The notes under the pieces were generated by a model that had not been told where the DNA came from, did not search any database, and saw only the letters and a list, made by a program, of their open reading frames with translations. The position numbers and the translations under genes are program-made. This document shows positions 1 to 8,957 of a stretch of DNA of 64,000 nt, piece by piece (the stretch's first letter is position 1; every line of letters begins with the position of its first letter). Source of the stretch: Saccharopolyspora hordei (GTDB lineage: Bacteria; Actinomycetota; Actinomycetes; Mycobacteriales; Pseudonocardiaceae). The DNA lies in NCBI RefSeq assembly GCF_013410345.1, contig NZ_JACCFJ010000001.1, forward strand, positions 5,411,501 through 5,475,500, read 5' to 3'.

Positions 1-98
1 GCCACCGAGATCGGGAGCAGGACGGTCACCACCGGGACGAATCCGTCGAATGCCACGAGAACCTGCTGCACGTGCGCCGCACTTCCTCTGGCCGCCAT
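1..98 (-). CDS. Possible N-terminus of a membrane protein, cut by window edge
   Basis: On the minus strand an ATG at 98 opens a frame that runs off the left edge. The visible residues include VAFDGFVPVVTVLLPISVA, a hydrophobic stretch that would suit a first membrane segment, and the codons favour G/C in third position. A GTG at 110 is an alternative start; neither has a clear ribosome binding site. Only about 32 codons are visible, so no family can be named and the call could be wrong. Confidence 0.3.
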   Translation of the reverse strand, partial: MAARGSAAHVQQVLVAFDGFVPVVTVLLPISV

Positions 99-1245
99 CG
101 CCAGGAACACCCGAGCACCCCGGACAGATCCACAGTGGATCCGACCGGTGACCCGGAAACCGTTGGGAATCCAGCAATTTCCAGCGGTCGGCGTTGACCG
201 GGGAACCGTTGAGCGTCAGGTCTCGGCAGCGGCCGGGCGGCGCCCGAAGGCCGCCACACCCCACCGCCGACGCGGGACGGCCGAGCGTTCCCGCAGGTGG
301 GACGGTGCGCTGTCACCCCTCCAGGGCTCGCGGCACACCCACCTCCCGGCTCGACCCGCGTCACTCCTCGGGAGATCCGATACCGTTCAGGTCGCGCTCG
401 AACATAACGAAGGGAGAACGGAACGGAAGCGCCCTGACCAAAACCCGCCAGGCGCTCTCGAATGTCCACTAGGGACGGTCAAGCGCATCGATCACCGGCC
501 CACCAGTCGTTTTCACGCAGTGGACCACCGCGTGAGACATCCCGTTCACACGATTCACACCGGACGTGCAGAACCGGTGGTGTGAAGATCTGTGGAAAGA
601 ACGGTGAATTCCTCGCGTCGCGCCGATGTCCTCGCGTCGCGCCGACGCATCGGGTCCGCCGGCGCTCGACCCGAGCCGGGACGGCGCTGCTACGAGCGCG
701 TACACCCGATCCCCTTCAGCGGCCGGCCGAGGCCTGTCCGGCGAAAGCTTCCGTACCGCCGCAGCAGGGGACGAGAGCCGCGGTTCGCGGGTGCGGCTAG
801 CGACCGAAGAACGTGGCGGCTTCGTTGCGTGGGCCACAGCATCGTGCTGCTCCCACCGACCGAGCTCACGTTCGGCGATAGTGCGGCGAGATCGTGTCGG
901 GTCAAGACAGCTAACGGTAGGTCACAGGACGGCAGTGGCGTCAGGTCAGGTGTTCTCCGGGGAGAGCCTTCCCGCTTCCAGAACCACCGCGTCCTGGACG
1001 CACCGCTCCACTGGCCGCGCCTGACGAGCTCAATCTGCTCTCGAACCTTTTTGCTCGGCGCGAGACGTGGGCGCGCCCCACCTCGCGGACGCTGCACAAG
1101 ATCAGTTGGTGAATGCTTCCCGGCCTGGCCGCCGCACCGGCCGTCTCGGTCTCAGCCCCTGGAGCAGCAACACCGCTTCGCTGCTCCACTCGAGCGAACT
1201 TCTGTTGAACTCGATCAAGTGAACTGAAACCGGAGTCATCCGCTG
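99..1245. other. Long stretch without a convincing gene
   Basis: Several overlapping open frames exist on both strands, but all are rich in Arg, Ser and Pro, start without ribosome binding sites and resemble no protein I know; they look like chance frames of GC-rich DNA. The stretch holds a 17-base direct repeat (TCCTCGCGTCGCGCCGA at 610-626 and 629-645, period 19). It may contain decayed genes or the promoter of the large ATPase gene downstream. Confidence 0.5.
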
Positions 1246-1260
1246 GCACACTTACTGTGC
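1246..1260. promoter_or_regulatory. Inverted repeat abutting the start of the large ATPase gene
   Basis: GCACA-cttac-TGTGC is a perfect 5-bp dyad ending at the base before the GTG start at 1261. There is no Shine-Dalgarno sequence at normal spacing (the nearest GGAG is about 25 bases upstream) and an in-frame stop lies at 1225-1227, so the start cannot move upstream. The dyad could be an operator or a small hairpin controlling initiation. Confidence 0.3.
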
Positions 1261-4200
1261 GTGACGGGACTGACGCATCAGGTACGAGAGTGGCTGATTT
1301 CGCTCGACGAAGTTGAGCTGGGCACCGTTCTTACCGTGTGCGATCGACTGCGCTCCGCCGCGAAGCTGCCCCAAGCTCCCAAGCGGTCCTCAGCGACGTC
1401 GCGCGACCAAGCCGCATGCCGCGTCTGGGCGCGGCGAGCCTCCGGACCTGAGCTCGAGCACGTCGTCACCAGCACAGTGCCCGCTTTAGCCAAGTTGCTC
1501 ACCGAGCACTACGGCTGGCCTCCTGAGGACGTCACAAACCCGGATCTCGAGCAGCTCACCGAGATGCTGACCACGCTGGGCCGCCCGATCGGCATGCTCG
1601 GTCTCTACGCCCTGCTGCTGGCGGACCAGCCAGCGAGCCAAATGGCCAGAGAACATCGCGGGACCTTGGAGAAGTCGCTGCAGACAGCGAGCGTGAAAGG
1701 GGTCCCCGAGGAGAAGAACGACTGCTCACAAGCACGAACTCCGCACCTCGTCGCGAACGACGGTGGATCATCTGCGGACTTCGTCCGAGCACGTTGCGAG
1801 TCGACCGAGCTCGATGAAGCAGCGCTCGACCACCTGACGGAGATCTTGGCCAACCTGCGAGAAGCTGCCGCGGTCTTAGCGAATCGTCTGCGTGCAACTG
1901 CTGTTGAAGTCGAAGCCGGAAACGCTGTTGATCCGGAACTAAACGCCTCGCTCTCCGAGTACGACGAATTACGTGCGAGCTTGGCGTCGAAACTGGTCAG
2001 ATACGACCCCGCATGCACCACTACCAATTTCGACGACGTCGAGCAGCGGCTCGAAGTGTGGCGCTCCGACCTCACGAGCCGAAATCTCGAACGAAACGGA
2101 ATCACCGAGAAGATCGACAGACTTCGAGAAACGATAGCCAACCTCGATCAACTGATCGCGAGCAACCCGGTGTCTGGACTACTGGACGCCCGGGCGCAGT
2201 ACGAGAAGCAATTGGAACAGCTGGAGCGGTCCCGCGCAGGAGTCGCCAACTGCACCGACACCGTCGCCAAAGACAACCAGCCACTAGTAGACGGGAACGA
2301 CGACACTCCGTCGCCAGCCGAGGAAAACAACCCTTCTACCGTCGAACGAGAGACTGCACCAGAACAGCGAGACGCGGCTGTCACCCCACGCCGGCCCGCC
2401 GGGCATGACCTCACAGTGGCGGAGCCGAAGCCGGAGGCGGGGCCCGAGGTCACTGGGATGACCGAAGATGCCGCCCCCTCGGCAGAATCACCGCTCAACT
2501 CCCCGTGGGAGGAAGGTACGCCACCTGTGGCCGTGGCGTTGGTGGAATCGGGTCGGCTCGCCGAAGCGTACTGGGTAACCGCGATGTCTGCCGAACCGGA
2601 CCGCCGCAGCGACGTCCTGCGCTTCGCCACCGCTGCCTACGGGGCACACAGCAGCGAAGACGCAACCGCTGTACTGGGATCGATCACGCTGAACGCTCAG
2701 GAACTCAGCCGAGACACCGACGCTGCCGTCCTCGCCCTCACCGGCCTTCTACGCGCTGGCTTGGTCGCTGGTTGGGGTCCCCAGCTCCTCCCTCAACTCG
2801 AAACAGCACTCAGTGCGCTGTCCGTTCCTTGGCAGGAGCTGCTCAAGACTGCCATCCGCGCGACGCGGCACCAGTACAAGATCGAGCCTGGCGTGGGCCT
2901 GCGCGCGACTGCTGACACCGACGAAGTCCGCACCGAGTTGGGAAGACGCGCCGCGAGTCTCGCCGCCGACCTCCCGCATCGGAAGAACGCCTACCAAAGG
3001 GGCACGCGGGTACTGCAACGCTTGACCCGCGAAGGCCAGCCCTTGCACGAGGGTCTACAGGCGGTGATCTCCTGGTCCAATGGCACCGGGAGCAGTGAGC
3101 AACTCGCCTCCATGCTGGCAAAACTCACCGGAGAAGACGCGGCCGACGACCTGATCGATGAAGCCGACGCCGCAGTCCGCACACCGAAGCAAGCGAGGGA
3201 GCCCATCATCGCTGGGGCCCGGCGTGGGCTTCGACGGGCGATCGAAGAGGTTGCCACCCTCGTTCGGGAAGCACACGCCGTCAGCGTCCGGATCAACTCG
3301 TCGGGTCCTTCTGACAGGGACATCGACGCCGCACTCGCGAGTGCTCTTTCGCGTGTCCTGGATGAACCGGCTCCACCAAGCATGGCCGGTAGTGCGCTCA
3401 AACTGCTGCGGGAGTGGCTGACCGAACCCAACAGGGTGCCCGCCTCCCCGAGCCGTCAGATGGCAGCGACCGGCGACGACGGCACGGCTGAACCGACGAC
3501 TGATGTCTTGCTCCCACTCACCGACCTGCCGTGGACCGCCGACGGTCGTCCTGATCACGATCATCCCGACACCTCTGCGGTGCTCGCTCGGCTGACCGAG
3601 CCGTTCGACATCGAAAAGGCTGTATCGGAGTATTGCGAGCGCGGCGACCTACCCAAAGCTAGACGCATACTCGAGCTCCACGGACTGAACTGCTGGGATG
3701 CGGAGATCGACGAGACGCGCCTGCGGCAAAAGATTGCAGCCGCCAAGCACGATTGGGCTGATCGTCACCGCAAGGAGATGACCGAGGCCCGTGACCTGTT
3801 CGCTCGCGTCCGCGCACAGAACCTGCTGACGCCAAGCGAGGACAGCACCGTCAGCGGGCGGATCGAAGCCCTCTCCGCAGTTCCGGACGACGATTACTGC
3901 GCAGCATCTCGCCAGCTCACCGACCTCGTCGGTGAGCTGACGAACCGACAGCAAGCCCGTATCGAGGAGATCGGCGCACAATTGCACGATCTGCAGGTGT
4001 CTGATGTGGATCGCGGTCGAATTCGCCGTCTGCTCGACGAGGGCGATACCGTCACCGCGACCGAGTTCCTTTCGTTCGTCCGGGAAGGCAAACCGCTGCC
4101 CGACCACTCCGATCCGGGCACTGACGACCTCAGCCAGTTCACGGAGTTCCTCGGAGAGGGGTTCCGGAGGAAGTTGGACGCTCCTCTCACGAGCGCGCAC

Positions 4201-6822
4201 CGATGGGCCGAGCTGGCCACGCCGGACACACCACTGACCGACGCCGCTAGCAACGGGATCGACGCGTGGGACTTCCTAGCCGACCCGACTGGGCGTGGCA
4301 GGAACAGCCTTGCAGACGGCGTTCGGAGCATCCTCTACACACTCGGCCTGAACTGCACCTCTCGTCCTATCGCACTCACACCTCGAGCTCGACGTGGTTA
4401 CCGTACGTTCCGTGCGTCAGCCACGCCGAACGACGGTTCCTACATCTCCGAACTCGGCTCCTCAGCGAACGAATACACGGTCACCGTCGTGCTCGACGAA
4501 CGCCGAGGACGCTCGGTACTCAGTGTCCTCGACCCGGAAAACGCATCACGCACCAACATCATCTTGTACCCGCACGCGATGGATCTCACAGCTAGGCAAG
4601 CACTCGCCGCCCGTGCTGTGAACGACAAAACGAAGGCACTCGTCATAGATCCGGCGGCTTTCGGCTGGATCGCGGCGAGAACACCGAATTCGTGGCGTTC
4701 CACACAACGCATCACGCTACCCTGGACGATCTACGAGCCCTACAAGCCGTTCGTCGCGGGCCTGGTACCTCCCGAGTTGTTCGTGGGCCGAGCAACGGAG
4801 ATGGCCCAAGTCATCGATCCCGATGGCGGCCTGTTCGTCTATGGCGGTCGTCAACTCGGCAAATCAGCGTTGTTGCGACGCGTCCAGGCAACGTTCGACA
4901 ATGGCGACACCAAACACGCGATCTATCTCGACTTGAAGGCCAAGGGGATCGGTGAAGCGGAGCCGGCCTCACGGATCTGGCGGACACTGACGGTCGAACT
5001 TAAGAACCGCGGAGTGCTGGGCCCCAAGGTGTCCGACGAAGCGCCACCAGACACCGTGATTAACAACGTCAAGGCGTGGCTCTCCGAAGATCCGAGCCGT
5101 CGGGTGCTCATCTTGGCAGATGAGGCAGACGCGTTCCTCACCGCTGATTCCCGCGGGGAATCCACACCTGGCGGCGTCTCGCACTTCAGGAACGTGTTGG
5201 GCCTCAAAGAGCTCATGGAGTCCACCGAACGCCGGTTCAAGGTCGTCTTCGCCGGCCTGCACCAGGTCCAGCGCTTTGGCCACATCTCCAACGTCCCGCT
5301 CGTGCACGGCGGACCTGACATCCTCGTCGGTCCGCTCGAGCCACTGGACGCCCGCAAGTTGGTGGTGGAGCCGATGGCTGCACTCGGATACCGGTTCGAA
5401 CGGCCGGAACTGGTGTGGCGACTGCTGTCGGCCACGAACTACCAGGCGGGTTTGATCCAGATCTTCTGTCAAGAGCTCGTTCGCTCGTTGCACAGCCGAC
5501 GGGGACACAGCCAAACGGTGCCGGTCGCGGTCACCGAGGACGACGTGGAAGCGGTAGCCGCGAGCGATTCGGTACGCAGCAGGATCGCTGAGCGACTGCG
5601 CATCACGATCAACCTGGACGACCGCTACCGTGTGCTCACACTGGTGATCGCACTGCTCAGCCTGAACGATTCGTACGGCACCGATTACGGCCCCGAGGAA
5701 CTGCTCGAAGAAGCCCGGAACCGCTGGCACGCCGGCTTCGCCGAGCTCACCGCCTCACAGCTGAGCATCTACCTCGACGAGATGGTCGGTCTGGGCCTGT
5801 TGAGCCGACTTCCGCACAAGAAGCGGTACGCCGTGCGGAGCCCCAACGTCATCAACATGCTCGGCACCAAAGCGGATCTGGAGCGGGAGCTGTCGGAGAC
5901 CGACTTCGACCGCCCCTACGAGTACAACCCGCGGGAAGCACGTCGCTTGTTGTTGTGCGACGATCGAGGCCGCGAGTACCACAGCCCCCTCACCGACGGC
6001 CAACTCCACGACATCACTTCCACCTCAAGCATTTCAGTGATCACGGGGAGCTCGGCTCTGGGCATCGAACGCGTGCCGGACGCAATCCACAACTACGCCG
6101 AGATGCGAGGCACTCGGGTAGAGACCGTCAGTTCCACTCAAGACCTGAAGAAGACGGTGACCGACGCTGTGCGTCGACGGGGCTCCACGACGATCGTCAT
6201 CGTGGATGCGGTGAAGATGCCTCCTGAAGAGATGAATCCAGCGATCGGCTGGATCGTCGACAGGTTTTCGAAGAAGACATCACCGCAGAACGTGACGGCC
6301 CTGCTCCTCGTCACGCCGGCGGTCGCTCAGGAAGCAGCAGCCAAGGTCGGCACAGAGCCCGTCCGGCTCGAGCGGTGGACCGCTAGAAGCATCCGGAGCT
6401 GGCCGGAATGCCCGTTCGACGTTCCCGAAGCGCGGGAGAGTTTGATCAAGGCAACCGGAGGTTGGCCCGACCTGGTCGAGCGAACGATATCGTGGGTCGT
6501 CAACGGGGGATCCACCTTGCCGAATGCGGTTCGCCGGGCGGAGGAAAAGCTGAATGAGCCGCAGGCCAGCCGAGCCCACCTGTCAGCTTGTGGCCTTGAC
6601 GAGAACCTCGTTCAGCAGCTCGGGAACTGGGTGGAGTACTTCGAGCCAGGTGAGGTCGTTCCCCCAGAGGACGTGGAAGCCGCTCTCGAAACTGAACGAG
6701 AATCCAGCCGGGCGTTGCTACGGCATCTGTCCATGCTCAACGTGCTCGACGAGGACGGGGGTGGCGTGGCGTTGGACGTGGTTGTACACCGCTGTCTTCT
6801 TTCCCTCCGTGGTGCGTCGTGA
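1261..6822 (+). CDS. Very large P-loop NTPase (1,853 aa), candidate conflict-system ATPase
   Basis: An unnamed multidomain protein. The N-terminal ~230 residues are helical. Residues ~240-345 look like a coiled coil (heptad-like ERNGITEKIDRLRETIANLD), followed by an acidic linker and a long helical region to ~1,060. A Walker A (GGRQLGKS, 1195-1202) follows an FVGR box typical of STAND/ORC-like ATPases, with Walker B VLILADE at ~1282-1288 and a winged-helix-like part ending near RYAVRSPNVINML. A second, decayed core follows: ITGSSALGIE (~1595) where a P-loop should be, IVIVDA (~1643) as Walker B and ALLLVTP as sensor 1. The stop codon overlaps the next gene by 4 bases (GTGA), so the two proteins probably act together. 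Size, architecture and the HEPN partner suggest NTP-driven sensing in defence or programmed arrest; that is inference. The GTG start lacks a Shine-Dalgarno sequence. Confidence 0.75.
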   Translation: MTGLTHQVREWLISLDEVELGTVLTVCDRLRSAAKLPQAPKRSSATSRDQAACRVWARRASGPELEHVVTSTVPALAKLLTEHYGWPPEDVTNPDLEQLTEMLTTLGRPIGMLGLYALLLADQPASQMAREHRGTLEKSLQTASVKGVPEEKNDCSQARTPHLVANDGGSSADFVRARCESTELDEAALDHLTEILANLREAAAVLANRLRATAVEVEAGNAVDPELNASLSEYDELRASLASKLVRYDPACTTTNFDDVEQRLEVWRSDLTSRNLERNGITEKIDRLRETIANLDQLIASNPVSGLLDARAQYEKQLEQLERSRAGVANCTDTVAKDNQPLVDGNDDTPSPAEENNPSTVERETAPEQRDAAVTPRRPAGHDLTVAEPKPEAGPEVTGMTEDAAPSAESPLNSPWEEGTPPVAVALVESGRLAEAYWVTAMSAEPDRRSDVLRFATAAYGAHSSEDATAVLGSITLNAQELSRDTDAAVLALTGLLRAGLVAGWGPQLLPQLETALSALSVPWQELLKTAIRATRHQYKIEPGVGLRATADTDEVRTELGRRAASLAADLPHRKNAYQRGTRVLQRLTREGQPLHEGLQAVISWSNGTGSSEQLASMLAKLTGEDAADDLIDEADAAVRTPKQAREPIIAGARRGLRRAIEEVATLVREAHAVSVRINSSGPSDRDIDAALASALSRVLDEPAPPSMAGSALKLLREWLTEPNRVPASPSRQMAATGDDGTAEPTTDVLLPLTDLPWTADGRPDHDHPDTSAVLARLTEPFDIEKAVSEYCERGDLPKARRILELHGLNCWDAEIDETRLRQKIAAAKHDWADRHRKEMTEARDLFARVRAQNLLTPSEDSTVSGRIEALSAVPDDDYCAASRQLTDLVGELTNRQQARIEEIGAQLHDLQVSDVDRGRIRRLLDEGDTVTATEFLSFVREGKPLPDHSDPGTDDLSQFTEFLGEGFRRKLDAPLTSAHRWAELATPDTPLTDAASNGIDAWDFLADPTGRGRNSLADGVRSILYTLGLNCTSRPIALTPRARRGYRTFRASATPNDGSYISELGSSANEYTVTVVLDERRGRSVLSVLDPENASRTNIILYPHAMDLTARQALAARAVNDKTKALVIDPAAFGWIAARTPNSWRSTQRITLPWTIYEPYKPFVAGLVPPELFVGRATEMAQVIDPDGGLFVYGGRQLGKSALLRRVQATFDNGDTKHAIYLDLKAKGIGEAEPASRIWRTLTVELKNRGVLGPKVSDEAPPDTVINNVKAWLSEDPSRRVLILADEADAFLTADSRGESTPGGVSHFRNVLGLKELMESTERRFKVVFAGLHQVQRFGHISNVPLVHGGPDILVGPLEPLDARKLVVEPMAALGYRFERPELVWRLLSATNYQAGLIQIFCQELVRSLHSRRGHSQTVPVAVTEDDVEAVAASDSVRSRIAERLRITINLDDRYRVLTLVIALLSLNDSYGTDYGPEELLEEARNRWHAGFAELTASQLSIYLDEMVGLGLLSRLPHKKRYAVRSPNVINMLGTKADLERELSETDFDRPYEYNPREARRLLLCDDRGREYHSPLTDGQLHDITSTSSISVITGSSALGIERVPDAIHNYAEMRGTRVETVSSTQDLKKTVTDAVRRRGSTTIVIVDAVKMPPEEMNPAIGWIVDRFSKKTSPQNVTALLLVTPAVAQEAAAKVGTEPVRLERWTARSIRSWPECPFDVPEARESLIKATGGWPDLVERTISWVVNGGSTLPNAVRRAEEKLNEPQASRAHLSACGLDENLVQQLGNWVEYFEPGEVVPPEDVEAALETERESSRALLRHLSMLNVLDEDGGGVALDVVVHRCLLSLRGAS

Positions 6823-8201
6823 GCGAGCCGTGGACCCTGTTGGGCCTTCCCGGCCCTGGTGGACACCTCGAATCGGTGAATGCTGACCTCGCCGAGGGCA
6901 TGAGCTGTGTGTGGCTGTTGCCGGACGAGTTCGTCGACAACGGCTTCGCCGACGCGTTGGTGGACGAGGTCGCCAACAACCACGACAGCTTGCCCGTTCC
7001 TCCTCCAGAAGGAACGCCCTGCAGTGCGTGGGAAGAAGCGGTTCCCCCGCCCCGCGTTGGCCAGCCGACGAATGACCTCCCTCCATGGGCGCGGGATGCG
7101 TTCAGCGCGCTCGCCGACTTCGACGCACCGACGTCTCCCGTCGCCGTTGCTACGCTCCCACGGACGACGTCGGTAGCAGAGCGGATCGCTCAGCAACTCG
7201 ACTTGGACGTCGACGGATGGTCGGACGAGATCCGCGCGATTGTCACCGAGCCACAGTTGCGAGGCAGAGTTCTCGTCGTTCGTGGGTGGCGCGAGTGGGA
7301 CCGAGACTCGCTGGCGAGTGTGCTGGCACGTCTGACTTCGCAGGTAAAGGAAGAAGGGTTGCAACCTGCGGACCGACCGCGTCTACTGCTTGCTACCCGT
7401 GAGCGCGACCTCCCGCGGACGGCGTTGGACCGACTCGACCAGATGACCACTCGCGTCCGATGGTGGTGGGGAGTCGTGGGGAGGTTGGACACAGCAGTCG
7501 TGGTCGCGACCGCACGACCGGGATCGAGGAGAGCCACGTCCTCCACCCGCAAGGCCGCGCTCCGCGAAACGGTGGCCATCGAGGTGATCACCGAGGTCGC
7601 CGGCCCCGACCTGCGCTTGGCAGAACACCTGGCTACGACGTGGGACGGCCTGATCGCGTCACTCGATGACATCATCGAGGACTGGGCGAGTGCTCTTGGA
7701 GTCGACTGCCGACCAGTACCAACACTGCCACGCCCCACGACCAATCACCCACCACACGAACTGCGCCCCGCTTGGCGTCTCGGGATGGCCGACTTGTGGG
7801 AGCACCAGCTGCGGATCAGTCCCGCTGCAGTTCGTCCGGCACGTGGCGGCCTCGGGCTGGACAAGATGATCTGGCGCGGACAGAACAGGGCACTGATGCC
7901 CGTCGTCGACGAGTACCGCGAACTCCTCGAGAAGACCTTCCGCGAACGAGTCTCGAGGACCGTCCTCGACGACCTGACGCAACAGGAGCGAGCGCGCGGG
8001 ACCGCCTCACTTCCCCGCAGGTCGGTCCTGGAACTCGGTGACATGGCTTGGGCCGTCCAGAACGGGAAGGTTCAGTTGCCGCGGCCCGAGAAGAAGCTGC
8101 TGTTCATCCTGCGGGAAGTACGCAACGCCCTCGCCCACCTCCAGCCGATAAGCGACGAGATGCTCGAACACCTGGCAAGAGCATTACCGCGAGACGGTTG
8201 A
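6819..8201 (+). CDS. HEPN-motif protein coupled to the large ATPase
   Basis: A 460-residue protein starting with GTG inside the stop codon of the upstream gene (4-base overlap). The start of the protein (LLGLPGPGGHLESV) resembles a degenerate P-loop and the middle holds RVLVVRGW and RLLLATRE, which fit the beta strands of an ATPase-like fold without catalytic residues. The last ~120 residues are helical and contain EVRNALAHLQP, an R-N-x-x-x-H motif as in HEPN ribonucleases, notably the Swt1-like group. In known toxin and defence systems this Arg/His pair is catalytic; RNA cleavage here is inference. The gene ends 12 bases from the convergent sdhB stop. No close named relative is recognised. 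Confidence 0.7.
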   Translation: MSEPWTLLGLPGPGGHLESVNADLAEGMSCVWLLPDEFVDNGFADALVDEVANNHDSLPVPPPEGTPCSAWEEAVPPPRVGQPTNDLPPWARDAFSALADFDAPTSPVAVATLPRTTSVAERIAQQLDLDVDGWSDEIRAIVTEPQLRGRVLVVRGWREWDRDSLASVLARLTSQVKEEGLQPADRPRLLLATRERDLPRTALDRLDQMTTRVRWWWGVVGRLDTAVVVATARPGSRRATSSTRKAALRETVAIEVITEVAGPDLRLAEHLATTWDGLIASLDDIIEDWASALGVDCRPVPTLPRPTTNHPPHELRPAWRLGMADLWEHQLRISPAAVRPARGGLGLDKMIWRGQNRALMPVVDEYRELLEKTFRERVSRTVLDDLTQQERARGTASLPRRSVLELGDMAWAVQNGKVQLPRPEKKLLFILREVRNALAHLQPISDEMLEHLARALPRDG

Positions 8202-8213
8202 GCAATCGGGAGC

Positions 8214-8957
8214 TCAGTCCCGCTTGCGGCGGAAGAGGCGGAGGATCGGGTCGTAGCGGCGGTCCGCCACCCGCTCCTTCAGCGGGATCAGGGCGTTGTC
8301 GGTGATGCGGATGTTCTCCGGGCAGACGTCCGTGCAGCACTTCGTGATGTTGCAGAACCCGAGCCCGTGGTCGCCCCGGGCCTCCTCAGGCCGGTTCTCC
8401 GCCTGGTCGAGCGGGTGCATCTCCAGCTCCGCCACCCGCATCAGGTAGCGCGGCCCGGAGAAGGCCTCCTCGTTCTCGCTGTGGTCGCGGATGACGTGGC
8501 AGGTGTTCTGGCACAGGAAGCACTCGATGCACTTGCGGAACTCCTGCGAGCGCTGGACGTCCACCTGCTGCATCCGGTACTCGCCCGGCCCCAGCTCGGC
8601 CGGGGGCTTGAACGCCGGCACCTCGCGGGCCTTGGTGTAGTTGTAGGACACGTCGGTCACCAAGTCCTTGACCAGCGGGAAGGTCCGCATCGGGGTGACC
8701 GTGATCGTCTCGGCGCGGTCGAAGGTGGACATCCGGGTCATGCACATCAGCCGGGGGCGACCGTTGATCTCCGCCGAGCACGAGCCGCACTTGCCCGCCT
8801 TGCAGTTCCACCGCACCGCCATGTCCGGGCACTGGGTGGCCTGCAGCCGGTGGATGATGTCGAGGACGACCTCGCCCTCGTTGACCTCCACCGTGTAGTC
8901 CCGCAGCCCGCCGTCGTCGCCGCCGCGCCAGACCCGGAAGTGCGCCTGGTATCCCAT
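8214..8957 (-). CDS. sdhB: Succinate dehydrogenase iron-sulfur subunit
   Basis: A 247-residue subunit carrying electrons from the flavin of SdhA to the membrane quinone. The N-terminal ferredoxin domain has the [2Fe-2S] cysteines in CKAGKCGSCSAEINGRPRLM followed by C. The C-terminal part has CIECFLCQNTC and CCTDVCPENI for the [4Fe-4S] and [3Fe-4S] clusters. The ATG at 8957 sits in a TGATG overlap with the sdhA stop, so translation is coupled. With the single large membrane anchor upstream, this matches the Sdh1 type of mycobacteria (Rv0247c-Rv0249c) rather than the four-subunit enzyme. An upstream in-frame extension to 9206 was rejected because it lies inside sdhA. Confidence 0.95.
   Translation of the reverse strand: MGYQAHFRVWRGGDDGGLRDYTVEVNEGEVVLDIIHRLQATQCPDMAVRWNCKAGKCGSCSAEINGRPRLMCMTRMSTFDRAETITVTPMRTFPLVKDLVTDVSYNYTKAREVPAFKPPAELGPGEYRMQQVDVQRSQEFRKCIECFLCQNTCHVIRDHSENEEAFSGPRYLMRVAELEMHPLDQAENRPEEARGDHGLGFCNITKCCTDVCPENIRITDNALIPLKERVADRRYDPILRLFRRKRD

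Noticed and set aside
26..1249. Several overlapping open frames of 90-210 codons on both strands
   Set aside because: Arg/Ser/Pro-rich, no ribosome binding sites, mutually overlapping and unlike any known family; expected by chance in GC-rich DNA.
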